Source of the DNA: Nocardiopsis dassonvillei_B
Lineage (GTDB): Bacteria; Actinomycetota; Actinomycetes; Streptosporangiales; Streptosporangiaceae
Direction of reading: 5' to 3'
Assembly: GCF_964273065.1 (NCBI RefSeq)
Contig: NZ_OZ186816.1
Coordinates: 4,159 to 68,158, forward strand
Length of the DNA: 64,000 bases
Within the stretch, counting starts at the first letter, position 1. Each line of letters begins with the position of its first letter. The translations under genes and the position numbers were made by a program. The notes under the pieces were generated by a model. That model was not told the DNA's origin, ran no database searches, and was given only the letters and a program-made list of their open reading frames with translations. Below are positions 8,709 to 17,892 of this stretch, piece after piece.

Positions 8709-8840
8709 ATGGAGGGTGAACCCAGGAGCTGGTGGCGGGATCTTCGCGTCGCGATCATCAAGACCGCCCTGGCTCTGCTCCGGTTCCTGCTGGCCCTAGG
8801 AAGCTTCATCCTGTGGCTGGTCAGGTGCGGAGCCGGGTGA
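8709..8840 (+). CDS. 43-residue membrane peptide under leader control (copy 1)
   Basis: The peptide opens MEGEPRSWWRDLRVAIIKTA, an amphipathic basic/aromatic head, followed by a single hydrophobic helix (LLRFLLALGSFILWLV). Its relative at 20023 has the same length and head (MDREPRRKSWWR). Both follow a ribosome-site-hiding leader and are followed by a similar GC hairpin. Size and shape are like small holin-like or type I toxin peptides, but no antisense RNA is evident; function is not known. Confidence 0.65.
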   Translation: MEGEPRSWWRDLRVAIIKTALALLRFLLALGSFILWLVRCGAG

Positions 8841-8892
8841 CCTCTCGTGGGGGCCGGCCGAAGACGTCCGGCCGGACCCCACGGGGTCTGTA

Positions 8893-8937
8893 GGGGTTCG
8901 CGGTGGTCGTCCTGGCAGATGGCCCACCGCGGGCCCC
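8893..8937 (+). terminator. Conserved hairpin after membrane peptide copy 1
   Basis: GGGGTTCGCGGTGG pairs with CCACCGCGGGCCCC across a 17-base loop and is followed by CTCTTCGTGTTTCTG. The same arms and tail recur at 20197-20245. A terminator is the simple reading; the strict conservation of loop-flanking bases could also mean a regulatory RNA part. Confidence 0.55.
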
Positions 8938-8939
8938 TC

Positions 8940-9886
8940 TTCGTGTTTCTGTGGGCAAGTATAGACGAAACTTAATCAGCTCACGCACCGAACCTGGCTC
9001 CGGAAACTAAATCCGACCGCTGGGAAACTCTGTAAATCATTTCCCGGAGGCCGCGTTCCGGGATTTTGAGACAGTGGGTTTCGATGGTTTCTCCCTGGGT
9101 TCGGTGCCGGGTTTCGGGTACGCACCGGTGCACCGGAAAACCCCGGTTTTCGGGGTGGTACGCCCTCCGACCCCGGCTCCACCCCGGCGAAGTGGGTTGG
9201 GGTGGGTTAGACCTGGGTTGGACTTGGGTTGGGCCGGGCCGGGGTTCGGTACCGGAAAGCGCACCACCCCCTCTGACCTGGAGTGGGGTGGGTGGGTTGG
9301 GTCTGGGGTGGGGTGGTTTACCACCTCGTACCGGCGCACGTACCGCCCTGTACCGGTACAGGGCGGTACGGGGTGGTGCGCGCACCGGTGCAGGGCGGTA
9401 ACCCACCCCACCCCAGACCCAACCCAGACCCGAACTGCGTACCCCACCGGGGTGGGGTGGGCTGGGGTCGCGGGCTGCACAGCACCTCTACCGCAGGGGC
9501 GGCAGGTAGCGATTGAAGGGGCCCAGGGGCCGGGAAACCGGCTAATCCACCAGGCTGTCCCTATTTCCGCGGAGGTTCTGCGGCCGCACCGGTTTTTCAC
9601 CTAGCAGCGCCGGTCAAGGAGAGTTTGACCAGGCGGTTCCCTGTCAACTAGGACCGGCCCGCCGTAGGTCCAGCCTCGGGGGTAGCCGACTGGGCTCAGA
9701 ACCGGCTCCGATCACGTCCATCGGGTCCGCCGCCCTTGTCTCGGTCGAGGCCTGCGGCCCGTCCCAGTGTGCGGGTCCCGCAGGGCGGTCGCGCCTGAGC
9801 GCGGCCCGGATCGCGCATCGCCCGCTTGGTGCCAGCGCGATCTGTTGAGGGCCGCGAAGATGACAGTGCCTGCGGCCACGGGGATG
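8940..9886. other. Gene-free palindrome-rich block (origin-like)
   Basis: No credible gene lies here. There are repeated GGGTTGG/GGGTGG runs at 9190-9320, a 32-bp perfect palindrome centred near 9354 (CGTACCGCCCTGTACC and its complement), nested within a 24-bp perfect inverted repeat (9293-9316 with 9403-9426), plus repeated CACCGGTGC-type palindromes. Such blocks fit an origin of replication or transfer; the relaxase gene starts 1.7 kb away. Confidence 0.5.
9293..9426. repeat. Nested perfect palindromes
   Basis: The outer arms begin TGGGTTGGGTCTGGGG and end CCCAGACCCAACCCA; the inner 32-bp palindrome at 9339-9370 is exact. A cruciform-forming element of about 130 bp results. Confidence 0.85.
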
Positions 9887-11119
9887 TCAGTGACCAAGTT
9901 GACCAGGGGGCGTGCCTGGATCTTCCTGCTTGCTCCTCGGTTTCCAGCGCTCGGGCAACGCCACCACCCTCGGCTTTCCTGCAGCGGCTGTTGCCACCAG
10001 TGCGAGAGGGGGTGGGCCTGTGACGTCGATGAAGAAAACATGCCCGTCGAGGAACTTGGCTCCATGGAAGTCCACCGTCGCGTCGGAGAACTTGGCTACG
10101 TCGAAGTCGACAGTCGCGCCAGAGAACACTGCTCCCTCGAAGTCCACCCGCCCGCTGGCGAACTCCGCCTCGACGAAGTCCACTGCCCCACCCGTGAAGT
10201 GGGCACCACTAAAGTCGCCGCCGTCGAAGACGGTGCCGGTGAAGTCGTAGTTCTTGCCCCTCCAGCGGGTGTCGGCTCGGAGGTGGTTGCCGATGATACG
10301 GATGATGGTGTGCCGCACCTCCCGGAAGGAGGCGAACTTCAGCTCGCGTTCGCGGTGCTTGGCGACTTGGTCGTCCGTAGCGCCCTCGGAGAGCGGGCCC
10401 GGCGCGGGGGTATAGGGCATGCGCAGGTAGGCGCACAGCACGTCGATGACCATCTGCACCTCCTCCTCGGAGGGGGCGTCGTCGGCCAGGTGGGCCAAAG
10501 CGTGGACGGCGCCCAGACGGACAGCCGCTTCCTCACTGCCCAGTTCGGTGTAGGCGGCCGTGAATCGCTCGTTGAACAGCTTGATAGTCTCGCGCCGGTC
10601 CCCGGTCTCGTTAGTGCGCTGGCGCCGGTAGGCGATCATGAGCAGCGCAACGCCGCCTAGGCCGGCGACGACGGCGAAAGCGCGAGTGGCGATCGAGTCC
10701 AGACCCTGAGGAGTCAGGTCTGCTGGGGGTTTCCAGTTAGGGGAATCCAGTAGCAGCCAGGCCAGCCCTGTCAAAGCCGCGACCGCGCCTGCGGCCACTG
10801 TCCAGGCGACCAGGATCAACCAGGCCAGGTGGATGGGTGAGGTGCGATTCCAGTTCGTTCCCACCACCCCGGCAGCCAGGACCAGCAAGCACGCCCCCAG
10901 AAAGACCAAGCGCCAGGCCTGGTCAGTGGTGAGGCCGAGCAGGTCCCAAACTGTCGCGACCAGAGGCCATAACGCCACCGCGGCCCCGAACCCGCCGACG
11001 ATGATCCCGGCCCAGGGCAAGTAACGGAGCAGTCCGCTGACCCACGCGAGGACCCTGCTGGCCCGTTCCTTGAATCGGTGATCCCATGGGGGACGTCCGG
11101 TTGGGGGGGCAGATGTCAT
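9887..11119 (-). CDS. Membrane protein with cytoplasmic pentapeptide-repeat tail (410 residues)
   Basis: Four predicted membrane helices come in two pairs (e.g. WAGIIVGGFGAAVALWPL, VFLGACLLVLAAGVVG), then a helix with IAYRRQRTNETGDRRETIKL, a conserved cytosolic segment (AAVRLGAVHALAHLADDAPS, RHTIIRIIGNHLR) and pentapeptide repeats (DFTGTVFDGGDFSGAHFTGG onward) forming a right-handed beta helix. This architecture is common in actinobacteria but has no defined role. The ATG at 11119 (MTSAPPTGRPPW) was preferred over longer starts. A longer paralogue lies at 21870 and its first helix is duplicated in the scar at 836. Confidence 0.85.
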   Translation of the reverse strand: MTSAPPTGRPPWDHRFKERASRVLAWVSGLLRYLPWAGIIVGGFGAAVALWPLVATVWDLLGLTTDQAWRLVFLGACLLVLAAGVVGTNWNRTSPIHLAWLILVAWTVAAGAVAALTGLAWLLLDSPNWKPPADLTPQGLDSIATRAFAVVAGLGGVALLMIAYRRQRTNETGDRRETIKLFNERFTAAYTELGSEEAAVRLGAVHALAHLADDAPSEEEVQMVIDVLCAYLRMPYTPAPGPLSEGATDDQVAKHRERELKFASFREVRHTIIRIIGNHLRADTRWRGKNYDFTGTVFDGGDFSGAHFTGGAVDFVEAEFASGRVDFEGAVFSGATVDFDVAKFSDATVDFHGAKFLDGHVFFIDVTGPPPLALVATAAAGKPRVVALPERWKPRSKQEDPGTPPGQLGH

Positions 11120-11384
11120 GAGGCGAACGTAGCCAGCCAAGCGCTTCGCAGCACCCGGCCACGCCCGATACGGGCCCCGAGCGGTCATCGAGCGCCTGGA
11201 CGCCGCACGGGAGTGAAGGTGGCGGCGGAGTTGTCCTACCTTTCACCGTGACCGGACGGCGCCGAGTGTTGGAAATCGATCATTAGATGGACACCCGCAA
11301 GGTTGCGCGCTCAGTCACGTGCGTCACGGAGAGGGCTACCGCCAAAATCCGGACCGATCCTCCCCGGAGGCCGAACGGCCGGAC

Positions 11385-11458
11385 TACTGACATCCCCGTG
11401 GCCGATGTCCACTGACAAGTTGGTGGCCGATCCACTGACATCTTCGCGGCCGTCAACA
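11385..11458 (-). repeat. IS21-type terminal repeat array (three 19-mers)
   Basis: Read on the minus strand it begins TGTTGACGG and contains three copies of a GGCCRC...TGTCAGTG 19-mer at 11433-11451, 11410-11428 and 11385-11403, spaced 23 and 25 bases. The array at 25852 has the same start, motif and spacings. Multiple internal repeats starting with TG are typical of IS21-family ends; no transposase is nearby. Confidence 0.65.
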
Positions 11459-11564
11459 AGAGAGCCCGCTAGGGTCACCAAAGGCAGGTGAGTGCGTCAG
11501 GTATCGCTGCCGCGATACGAACCACCCGTACCGGGTGGAAACAGACAAGACGGGGGGTGGTCGG

Positions 11565-14500
11565 GTGGGTGCGTTCGCGACGCCGATCCACACCGCCGAG
11601 CAGGGCGACTACCGGCTGGTGGGGGCGTGCGGGGAGGAGCAGGTCCGGGCCGCCTCGGTGGCTGTGGAGTATCGGCTCGGCCTCGCCCAGGGCCAGGACC
11701 CGATCATCCGCCTCGGGTCCGGCTGGCGGCAGTTCGGCCGTGACCCGGGCACCGCCCTGGCGACCGAGGAGGACGTCGAGGAGGTCCGGCGGATCCTCGC
11801 CGGCCGCGACCCCCGCACCGGCGAGCGGCTGATGCGGTTCAAGACCGCGACCGCCCCCGAGGCGCTGCTGTCCGCCCGCCTCCTGGTCGACGCCGTCGAC
11901 AAGGCCGCCGCCGACCACGGCGTGAGCGTGGAGGAGCTGCTGTGGCGCCTGTCGTGGGCCAAGGACGCCGCCCGGCCCCAATCCACGAACGAGCGGTCGC
12001 CGTGGGCGTTCAAGCGCTACCAGCGGCTGCTGCGGTGCTTGGAGAAGGGGGGCGAGCACCACAAGGCCCCCGTGGCGGACCTGGAGCGGGTGGCGCTGGC
12101 GGCCGGGGTGGACCTGGCCGACGTCTACCCCGCCGCCGACCTCGCCCGCGCCCAGGACCACAAACACGACCGGGTCGACGTCGGGGTGCGCGCCTGGGAC
12201 CTCACCCTGACCCGGCCGCGCCGCCAGCAGCTCGCCCAGGAGGCCGCCCCCGCCCACATCGCCCGCCGGATGGAGCAGATCCACGACGAGGCGGTCGCCG
12301 AGACCATCGCCTACGCCGAGCAGGTGTTGGCCTACGTGATGCGCGGCCACCACGGCGACGGCCAGGCCGCGGAGCGGCACCCGGTGGAGGGGGTCATCGC
12401 GACGGCGACCAAGCACCGCACCTCCCGCGCTATGAAGGACGGGGAGCCGGGGGATCCGCACACCCACACCCACGTCGTCATCTCGGTGATGGGCCGCGAC
12501 CCCTCCGATGGGGCCTGGCGGACGATCGGGGCCGGCGGCCGGGACCTGATGCGGCACGTGGCCGCGCTGGGGGAGCTGCAGCGCGCGATCGAGCGCCGCA
12601 AGATGACCGCCGAGTTCGGGTTCGTGTACGCCCAGGACCCCGAGTCGCGCCAGTGGGACCTGGTCGGCATCCCCGACACCGTCAAGGCGCACTTCTCGCG
12701 GCGCCGCGACCAGGCCCGCGAGGAGGTCGGCGCCGACGCACCGGGGGCGGCCTCGCGCGCGGCCGCCCGGCGCACCGCCGCGAAGAAGGTCGCCTCCACC
12801 CGCTCCCAGGAGCGCGAGTCCTGGCACAAGCGGATGCGCCAGCTGGGGTACCCGACCCAGGTGCTGTGGCGGGCCGTGCTGGAGGGCCGCGAACCCGGCG
12901 CCGAAGGGCCCGCGGCCGCGCGGGGGCCGCGCCCTGACCTGGGACCCGAACCCGACGCCGTGGCCGCGGCGGTGTGGGACCCCGAGACCGGGGTGACCGC
13001 GAACCGCAAGGTCGCTTCCGAGGCGCGGATCATGGCAGCGGTGGCGGCCGCGTGCGAGGGCGGCCTAGCGAGTGGGGAGGAGCTGGAGGCGCTCACCAAG
13101 CACGTGCTCGCCCACCCCATGGCGCTGCGCCTGCCGGACCAGGGCGCCGTCCACATGACCCACGTCGCCCGCTACACCGCCGCCGATCTGCCCCCCGCCG
13201 AAGCCCTGATCCTGGACACCGCCGAAGCGGGCAAGAGGGCGGGGGTCGCGGTCGTGGAGCGGGCCGAGGCCGCCCGCGCTTTGAAGGTGTGGCAGCAGGT
13301 CAAGGGGTTCTCCCTGTCCCGCGAGCAGCTGGACGCGGTGGTGCGGCTCATCGAGGACGGCCACCGCATCGACACCGTCCTCGGAGTCGCCGGGGCCGGG
13401 AAGACCACGATCATGTCGGCGGCCCGGTGCGCGTGGGAGGCGGCCGGGCTGCGGGTCGAGGGCGCCGCCGTCGCGGCGGTGGCGGCCGCCGGCCTGCGGG
13501 CCGGGGCGGGGATCACCTCGCGGACCATCGCGTCCTGGCGCCAGAGCATCAAGACCGGTCCCGGCCTGAAGGGCGTGGATGTCCTGGTCGTGGACGAGGG
13601 CGCCATGGTCGGCGACCGGGACATGGCCGCCCTGGTCGAAGAAGCGGTCCGGCGCGGCACGAAGATCGTGAGCATCGGCGACCCGCTGCAGCTGCGCCCC
13701 GTCAGCGCAGGGTCGGTGTTCGCGCGGCTGCACAAGAACATGGAGGGTGCGGAGCTGCGGGAGAACCGCCGCCAGAAGGGCAAGGTCGACCAGGAGGCGC
13801 TCGCCGCCTGGCGTGAGGGCGCCCGCAAGTCGGCGCTGGCGCTGTGGGCCGAGCACGGCATGGTGCACGCCACTGTGGACGCCGACGCCGCCCACGCCCA
13901 GATGGCGGCCGCCTGGACACAGGATCGGGCCCGCTATGAGAACCCGCTGGACGCCGTCGACCGCCTGTTCATGGTCGCGGCCACGCGGGCGGACGTGGAC
14001 GCGCTCAACCGCCGCGCCGCCCAGGCCGCCCGCGCCGCCGGCCACACCGGCGCCGAGCTGACCTTCACCGGCCGGGGCGGGGAACAGCTGGCCCTTGCCG
14101 AGGGCGAACAGGTCCGCGTGCGCCGCAACGACTACCGCTCCCGGCACTCCGAGGAGCCCGACGTCCTCAACGGCTACCGCGGCGTGGTCACCGCCGTGGA
14201 CGAGCGCCGCGGCGTCCTGGTGGCCTGGCGGCGCGGGGAGCACACCGAGCAGGCCTGGATCAGCCCGGCCCAGCTCCGCCGCGGCGACCTGACCCTGGGG
14301 TACGCGACCACGATCGCCTCCGCCCAGGGCGTGACCACCGACCGCTGCCACGTCTACGGGCTGGGCGCCGACACCCACGCCCTCTACCCCGCCATGAGCC
14401 GCGCCCGGGTGCGCACGGACCTGTACCTGCCCGGGGCCGAGATAGAGCCCTACACCACCCGGGCCCGGCTGGGAGAGGCCGCCACCGCTGAGGAGGCGCT

Positions 14501-15239
14501 GGAGCGGGTGGTGGCCGCCTACGCCGCGACGCTGACCGAGGACGAGGACCAGCTGCTGCTCGAGGAGCTAGAGCGGATGCGCCCGCCCGCCCCGCCAGCG
14601 GCCCCCGACGACCTCGAAGAGCACGAGCGCACCCCGGCCCCCGAACGACAGGTGCCCGAGCACGAGCGCCTGGAGGCCAAGGCCGAGGCGCTCATCCGCC
14701 GCGCGAACGAACTGGAGGCCGAACTGCCCGCCTTGCGGGAGGAGCTGCGCCTGGCCGAAGAACGTGTCCTGATCGGGCGGGTGCGGCTGCTGTTGGAAGG
14801 CACCACCCCCGCCCAGGCCCGCACCGCCGCCCAGCACGCCCAGGCCCAGTTCGACCGCGTCCGCAACGAGGCCTCCGCTGTGCGCGGTGAGGCGGCCACG
14901 CTTGGCCGGCGGGCCGAGGCCGAGCGCCGCCGCCACGCCCAGGCCCAGGCCGAGCAGGCCCGCCTCCTCGCGGAAGTGGAACCCCTCGCCATCGAGCGGG
15001 GGCTGACCCGCGCCGACATCCGTGCCCTGCCCGACGCCGAGCGCCAGGACCTGGCCGACCGGGCGCCCGCGCACCGGGCCCTGGCCGTGCGCCGCACCCT
15101 GCGCAAGCGCCCCACCAAGGTCAGCGCACCCGCCCCGGCCCCCGCTCCGGTGCGGCGGCCGCCGCCCTCCCCCGCACCCGGGCAGGCCCCGCCCACGCAC
15201 ACCCCCAAGCGCGCACCGCGCCCCGGTCTGGGGCACTGA
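11565..15239 (+). CDS. traA: MobF-type conjugative relaxase-helicase (TraA/TrwC-like)
   Basis: The 1224-residue protein has an N-terminal relaxase domain with the three-His metal site in PHTHTHVVISVMGRD near residue 300 and the preceding TKHRTSRA segment, followed by a superfamily 1 helicase: Walker A GVAGAGKTT near 608, Walker B VLVVDEGAM near 675 and SIGDPLQLRPVSAGS. The catalytic Tyr is probably in GDYRLVG near residue 18. A long Glu/Ala coiled coil and a Pro-rich tail end the protein. It would nick and unwind DNA at oriT. A GGGGGG-rich site precedes the GTG at 11565; an earlier GTG at 11535 is possible. Confidence 0.9.
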   Translation: MGAFATPIHTAEQGDYRLVGACGEEQVRAASVAVEYRLGLAQGQDPIIRLGSGWRQFGRDPGTALATEEDVEEVRRILAGRDPRTGERLMRFKTATAPEALLSARLLVDAVDKAAADHGVSVEELLWRLSWAKDAARPQSTNERSPWAFKRYQRLLRCLEKGGEHHKAPVADLERVALAAGVDLADVYPAADLARAQDHKHDRVDVGVRAWDLTLTRPRRQQLAQEAAPAHIARRMEQIHDEAVAETIAYAEQVLAYVMRGHHGDGQAAERHPVEGVIATATKHRTSRAMKDGEPGDPHTHTHVVISVMGRDPSDGAWRTIGAGGRDLMRHVAALGELQRAIERRKMTAEFGFVYAQDPESRQWDLVGIPDTVKAHFSRRRDQAREEVGADAPGAASRAAARRTAAKKVASTRSQERESWHKRMRQLGYPTQVLWRAVLEGREPGAEGPAAARGPRPDLGPEPDAVAAAVWDPETGVTANRKVASEARIMAAVAAACEGGLASGEELEALTKHVLAHPMALRLPDQGAVHMTHVARYTAADLPPAEALILDTAEAGKRAGVAVVERAEAARALKVWQQVKGFSLSREQLDAVVRLIEDGHRIDTVLGVAGAGKTTIMSAARCAWEAAGLRVEGAAVAAVAAAGLRAGAGITSRTIASWRQSIKTGPGLKGVDVLVVDEGAMVGDRDMAALVEEAVRRGTKIVSIGDPLQLRPVSAGSVFARLHKNMEGAELRENRRQKGKVDQEALAAWREGARKSALALWAEHGMVHATVDADAAHAQMAAAWTQDRARYENPLDAVDRLFMVAATRADVDALNRRAAQAARAAGHTGAELTFTGRGGEQLALAEGEQVRVRRNDYRSRHSEEPDVLNGYRGVVTAVDERRGVLVAWRRGEHTEQAWISPAQLRRGDLTLGYATTIASAQGVTTDRCHVYGLGADTHALYPAMSRARVRTDLYLPGAEIEPYTTRARLGEAATAEEALERVVAAYAATLTEDEDQLLLEELERMRPPAPPAAPDDLEEHERTPAPERQVPEHERLEAKAEALIRRANELEAELPALREELRLAEERVLIGRVRLLLEGTTPAQARTAAQHAQAQFDRVRNEASAVRGEAATLGRRAEAERRRHAQAQAEQARLLAEVEPLAIERGLTRADIRALPDAERQDLADRAPAHRALAVRRTLRKRPTKVSAPAPAPAPVRRPPPSPAPGQAPPTHTPKRAPRPGLGH

Positions 15240-15611
15240 CCTGCCCGCAAAGCCACCAAGGCACCAAGCTGCGAGGCGCAAAGGCGGCAAGGCGACTGTC
15301 CGGCGGCGCGTGCGGTGTGGCCGGCGACTGGTGCGCGCGGGGGCTCGCCGCCCCCGCACCCCCGCCTTGCCGGGGGAACACCACCGCCCTTCCGGCGTGC
15401 GCAACCATCCGTTGCTGGCGGTGGTGTCCCCCCGGCCCAGCAGGCGGCCGCCCCACCCAGTCCACACCCCTGGGGGTGGATTCCCCCCGGGCCCCTCCCG
15501 TCGACCGGGAGAGTGCTGCCGCTGCCTGTCTGTACGGGTCTGGGAATCTGAGGGCGACCGGCCCCGGACAGCACCCTGGGACGCGCCTGGGGGCTCTGGC
15601 AGACTCGCGGG
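15240..15611. other. Intergenic stretch with GC hairpins
   Basis: Between the relaxase and the 2H gene I see no gene. It contains paired runs such as GGGGGCTCGCCGCCCCC near 15350 and CCCTGGGGG-type stems, probably terminator or processing structures. Confidence 0.4.
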
Positions 15612-16484
15612 GTGATCTACACGCCGGAGCAGTTGCGCAGGCTGAGCGACGCCGAGCTGGCCGCTGAGGAGACCGCGGCCGCCCGTGCACTGGAGGGCAC
15701 CCTCGCGGAGGTCGCCGCGGTGGCCGGCCCCGACCCCGAAGGGCTTCACGTCGTGGACCGCGCCCGGCTCCGCTTGGCCCAGGTCCGGGCGGAGCGGCAC
15801 ATGCTGGCCCCCGCCCTGGGACGGGAGGGGCCGATCCGCCCCTGGCCGCCCGGCCAGCGGCGCCTGCACCTGTACCTGCTGCCCGACCCGGAGCATGAAG
15901 GGCTGGCCGGTCTGCCGACCCGGGTGGGGCGGGTGCTCCAGGCCCACACCGACCTGCTCACCCCCGTCCCGCACCGGTGGCTGCACACCACCGTGGGCCG
16001 CCTTGAGGACGCCACCGAACCGGAGACCGAGGCGCTGGCCGGGGTGCTGGGGCCGTCGATCGCCTACCGGACCCGCTCCGGGCCGGTGCGCATGGCGGCG
16101 CGCCTGGTGCTCACCGACCACGGGCTGCTGCTGACCGAGGCCGACCCCTGCTCCGCCATCCCGGACGGGCGGTCCCACCCTCAGGACACCGGCCGCGCCT
16201 GGTCCTGGTCCTTCGAGCGCGACCGGTGCGGCATCGACCCGGGCCGGGCCCACCAGCCCGCCCTGGACGGGGGCTGGCACCTGACACTGGCGCACTGCCA
16301 CACCGCCGGATCGGGACGCCGCCTGGCCGCCGATCTCGCAGCGGCGAGCGTGCCCCTGGACATGGTGGTGGATGTGGTCTTCACCGCGGCGGTGCTGGCG
16401 TGGGTCACCCAGCACCCGGGCCCCGCCTACACCTGGGAGACCGCGAACAGGTGGGCGCTGCCCCCGGGGCCCGGACAGGGATGA
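15612..16484 (+). CDS. 2H phosphoesterase-superfamily protein (2'-5' RNA ligase-like)
   Basis: The 290-residue protein has a helical N-terminus (residues 1-70) and a domain with two HxT motifs about 100 residues apart, HTTVG near 123 and HLTLAHC near 222, each at the end of a beta strand, as in 2H phosphoesterases and LigT. Such enzymes hydrolyse cyclic phosphates or 2'-5' linkages in RNA or nucleotides. It follows the relaxase after 370 bases and reads in the same direction. The start is a GTG before IYTPEQLRRLSDAELAAEE. The substrate cannot be inferred. Confidence 0.7.
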   Translation: MIYTPEQLRRLSDAELAAEETAAARALEGTLAEVAAVAGPDPEGLHVVDRARLRLAQVRAERHMLAPALGREGPIRPWPPGQRRLHLYLLPDPEHEGLAGLPTRVGRVLQAHTDLLTPVPHRWLHTTVGRLEDATEPETEALAGVLGPSIAYRTRSGPVRMAARLVLTDHGLLLTEADPCSAIPDGRSHPQDTGRAWSWSFERDRCGIDPGRAHQPALDGGWHLTLAHCHTAGSGRRLAADLAAASVPLDMVVDVVFTAAVLAWVTQHPGPAYTWETANRWALPPGPGQG

Positions 16485-16584
16485 TCGGCCGCCCGCGGGG
16501 CCGTGCGCTGGCTAGTCTGGTGGGTGAGGGCCCGCGCGGTGAAGTGAGACGCACACGCAGGCCCTCCCAGGACCGGCCGGTCAC

Positions 16585-16749
16585 CTAGTGGCCGGTCGGC
16601 CCCTCCCCTTCGCGCCACAGCCACAGCAGGGCCCTGGCCAGGGCCAGGAGCGTGCGGGCGGCGTCGGCGGCCAGGCGCCACAGCCACCAGGGCTGCCGCC
16701 CGCCGTCGTCTCCCTCGCCGGGGGCAGGGCGCTTCCAGGGCATCCGCAT
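16585..16749 (-). CDS. Small Trp-rich membrane-associated peptide (54 residues)
   Basis: The product starts MRMPWKRPAPGEGDDGGRQP, followed by PWWLWRLAADAARTLLALAR and ALLWLW. An AGGAGA site lies 5 bases before the ATG. The basic/Trp head followed by one helix resembles the peptides at 8709 and 20023. It is convergent with the 2H gene. No function known. Confidence 0.6.
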   Translation of the reverse strand: MRMPWKRPAPGEGDDGGRQPWWLWRLAADAARTLLALARALLWLWREGEGPTGH

Positions 16750-16880
16750 CTCGATCTCCTCGCTCGGGCCAGCGGAACAGGGGCTCCTGTTCCGCGCACG
16801 AGAGGGCGCCTGGGCGGCTCCGAGCGCACATCTGATCGGGCGGTTACAGGCGAATGTACCGCGCCCCGACGCCTGGGTCT

Positions 16881-16950
16881 GCACGTGCAAATGCACATGC
16901 ATGAATCGGGGACTTTGGGCCTGATCAGTGCAGACGGTGACAGGAGTCCC
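16881..16950. repeat. Conserved noncoding element, copy 1
   Basis: A stretch beginning TGCACGTGCAAATGCACATG and ending GGCCTGATCAGTGCAGACGG recurs at 21060-21126 with the same order of words (GTGCA, TGCACATGCAT, GGCCTGATC, GCAGACGG). No shared reading frame explains it, so it is probably a promoter/operator or small RNA element. Confidence 0.6.
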
Positions 16951-17059
16951 GGCAGCCACGAACCGCGGGAAACACGTGGCCACATCGGGACAGCAGTCCC
17001 ACCGGCTCCGCGGCTCCCGGTAGAACGGCTCTCCCACCCTCAAGCCCCGGGAGCAGCCT

Positions 17060-17158
17060 GTGCCGCGCAACTTCAAGGGCCAGTTCAGCGACTGGCCGAC
17101 CCAAGTGATCATCATCGTGGGCCTGGTCCTGCTGCTGGCGTGGATCAACGCGAACTGA
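17060..17158 (+). CDS. 32-residue single-helix membrane peptide
   Basis: From a GTG behind GGGAG, the frame reads VPRNFKGQFSDWPTQVII then IVGLVLLLAWINAN: a polar head and one hydrophobic helix. It is the first gene of a + strand run with the next one 31 bases on. Short but compositionally convincing. Confidence 0.45.
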   Translation: MPRNFKGQFSDWPTQVIIIVGLVLLLAWINAN

Positions 17159-17189
17159 CCCGGTCATCCCTCTGCGCGATCCTGGGACC

Positions 17190-17480
17190 ATGACCGAGCG
17201 CGCTGAACCGACCCCTGACGTCGAGCACCTGGCCGCGACGCTGCGCCGCCGCCGCGAAGAGCTGGCCGGCGCCCCCGGGGTGCGGATCGGGCAGGGGGCG
17301 GTGGTGCACCGCCTGGACTCGCACATGTGGGCCGGGGTGGAAATCCCCGCAGTCGGCTGCCACGCGGCGACCGACCCGCTGCGACTGGTGGCGTCGGCCG
17401 GGCCGGTGACATGCCGCCGGTGCCTCGGGAAGGGGCGGCAGGGGCGTGAGCAGGTGCCCGGCCAGACCGAGCTGCTGTGA
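17190..17480 (+). CDS. Small Cys/His-containing hypothetical protein (96 residues)
   Basis: Not recognised as a named family. The protein has a basic helix (LAATLRRRREELAGAPG), an amphipathic strand region (GAVVHRLDSHMWAGVEI) and a candidate zinc ligand set GCHA...CRRCLGK near residues 57-80. Its stop overlaps the next frame (GTGA at 17477), indicating a former two-gene operon with the acetyltransferase. Confidence 0.65.
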   Translation: MTERAEPTPDVEHLAATLRRRREELAGAPGVRIGQGAVVHRLDSHMWAGVEIPAVGCHAATDPLRLVASAGPVTCRRCLGKGRQGREQVPGQTELL

Positions 17481-17892
17481 GGATCCGCCCCGCACTCCCG
17501 GGCGAGCTGCCCGCCCTGGCGGCCGCCGCGGCCCGCGCCGGAGTCCCCTACATCCCGGACGGCGAGCTGGTCCTAGTCGCCGTCGACGACCAAGAGCGGG
17601 TCGTGGGGTGGCCGTCGGGGACGCTGGCCAGCGCCTACCCGGACCCGGGGTGCCGTGCCCGCTGCCGCACGGCTACGTCCAGGCCGTCGTCGTGGCCCCG
17701 GCCGTGCGCCGGCCGAGGCGGGACACGCGCTGCTGGCGGCGTTCACCGCCGCCGCGGCCGGGGTGGCGTGGGTGTTCAGCGCTCCGGACGAGGGCCCTGG
17801 CGTGGAGGGGCGGGTCGGCTGGTTGGGCGCCGGTGGCCGACCCGGATGAGGCGTGGCCGGTGATGGGCCGGCGGACTGCGCCTAGGCCGTGA
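17477..17892 (+). pseudogene. Frameshifted GNAT-type N-acetyltransferase
   Basis: The first frame gives MRIRPALPGELPALAAAAAR and VDDQERVVGWPSGTLASAYP, as in the N-terminal half of a GNAT enzyme. The continuation PHGYVQAVVVAPAVRR is in a second frame and GHALLAAFTAAAAGVAWVF in a third, then VADPDEAWPVMGRRTAP back in the second. At least two indels split the acetyl-CoA fold, so it is inactive unless the sequence is in error. Confidence 0.75.

Noticed and set aside
15340..15480. CRISPR-like repetition
   Set aside because: The GC runs are hairpins, not regularly spaced identical repeats with unique spacers. I saw no CRISPR array anywhere in the window.
14568..16415. Long minus-strand frame opposite the relaxase C-terminus and the 2H gene
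   Set aside because: Crosses two genes on the other strand with clear motifs; composition is that of a shadow.
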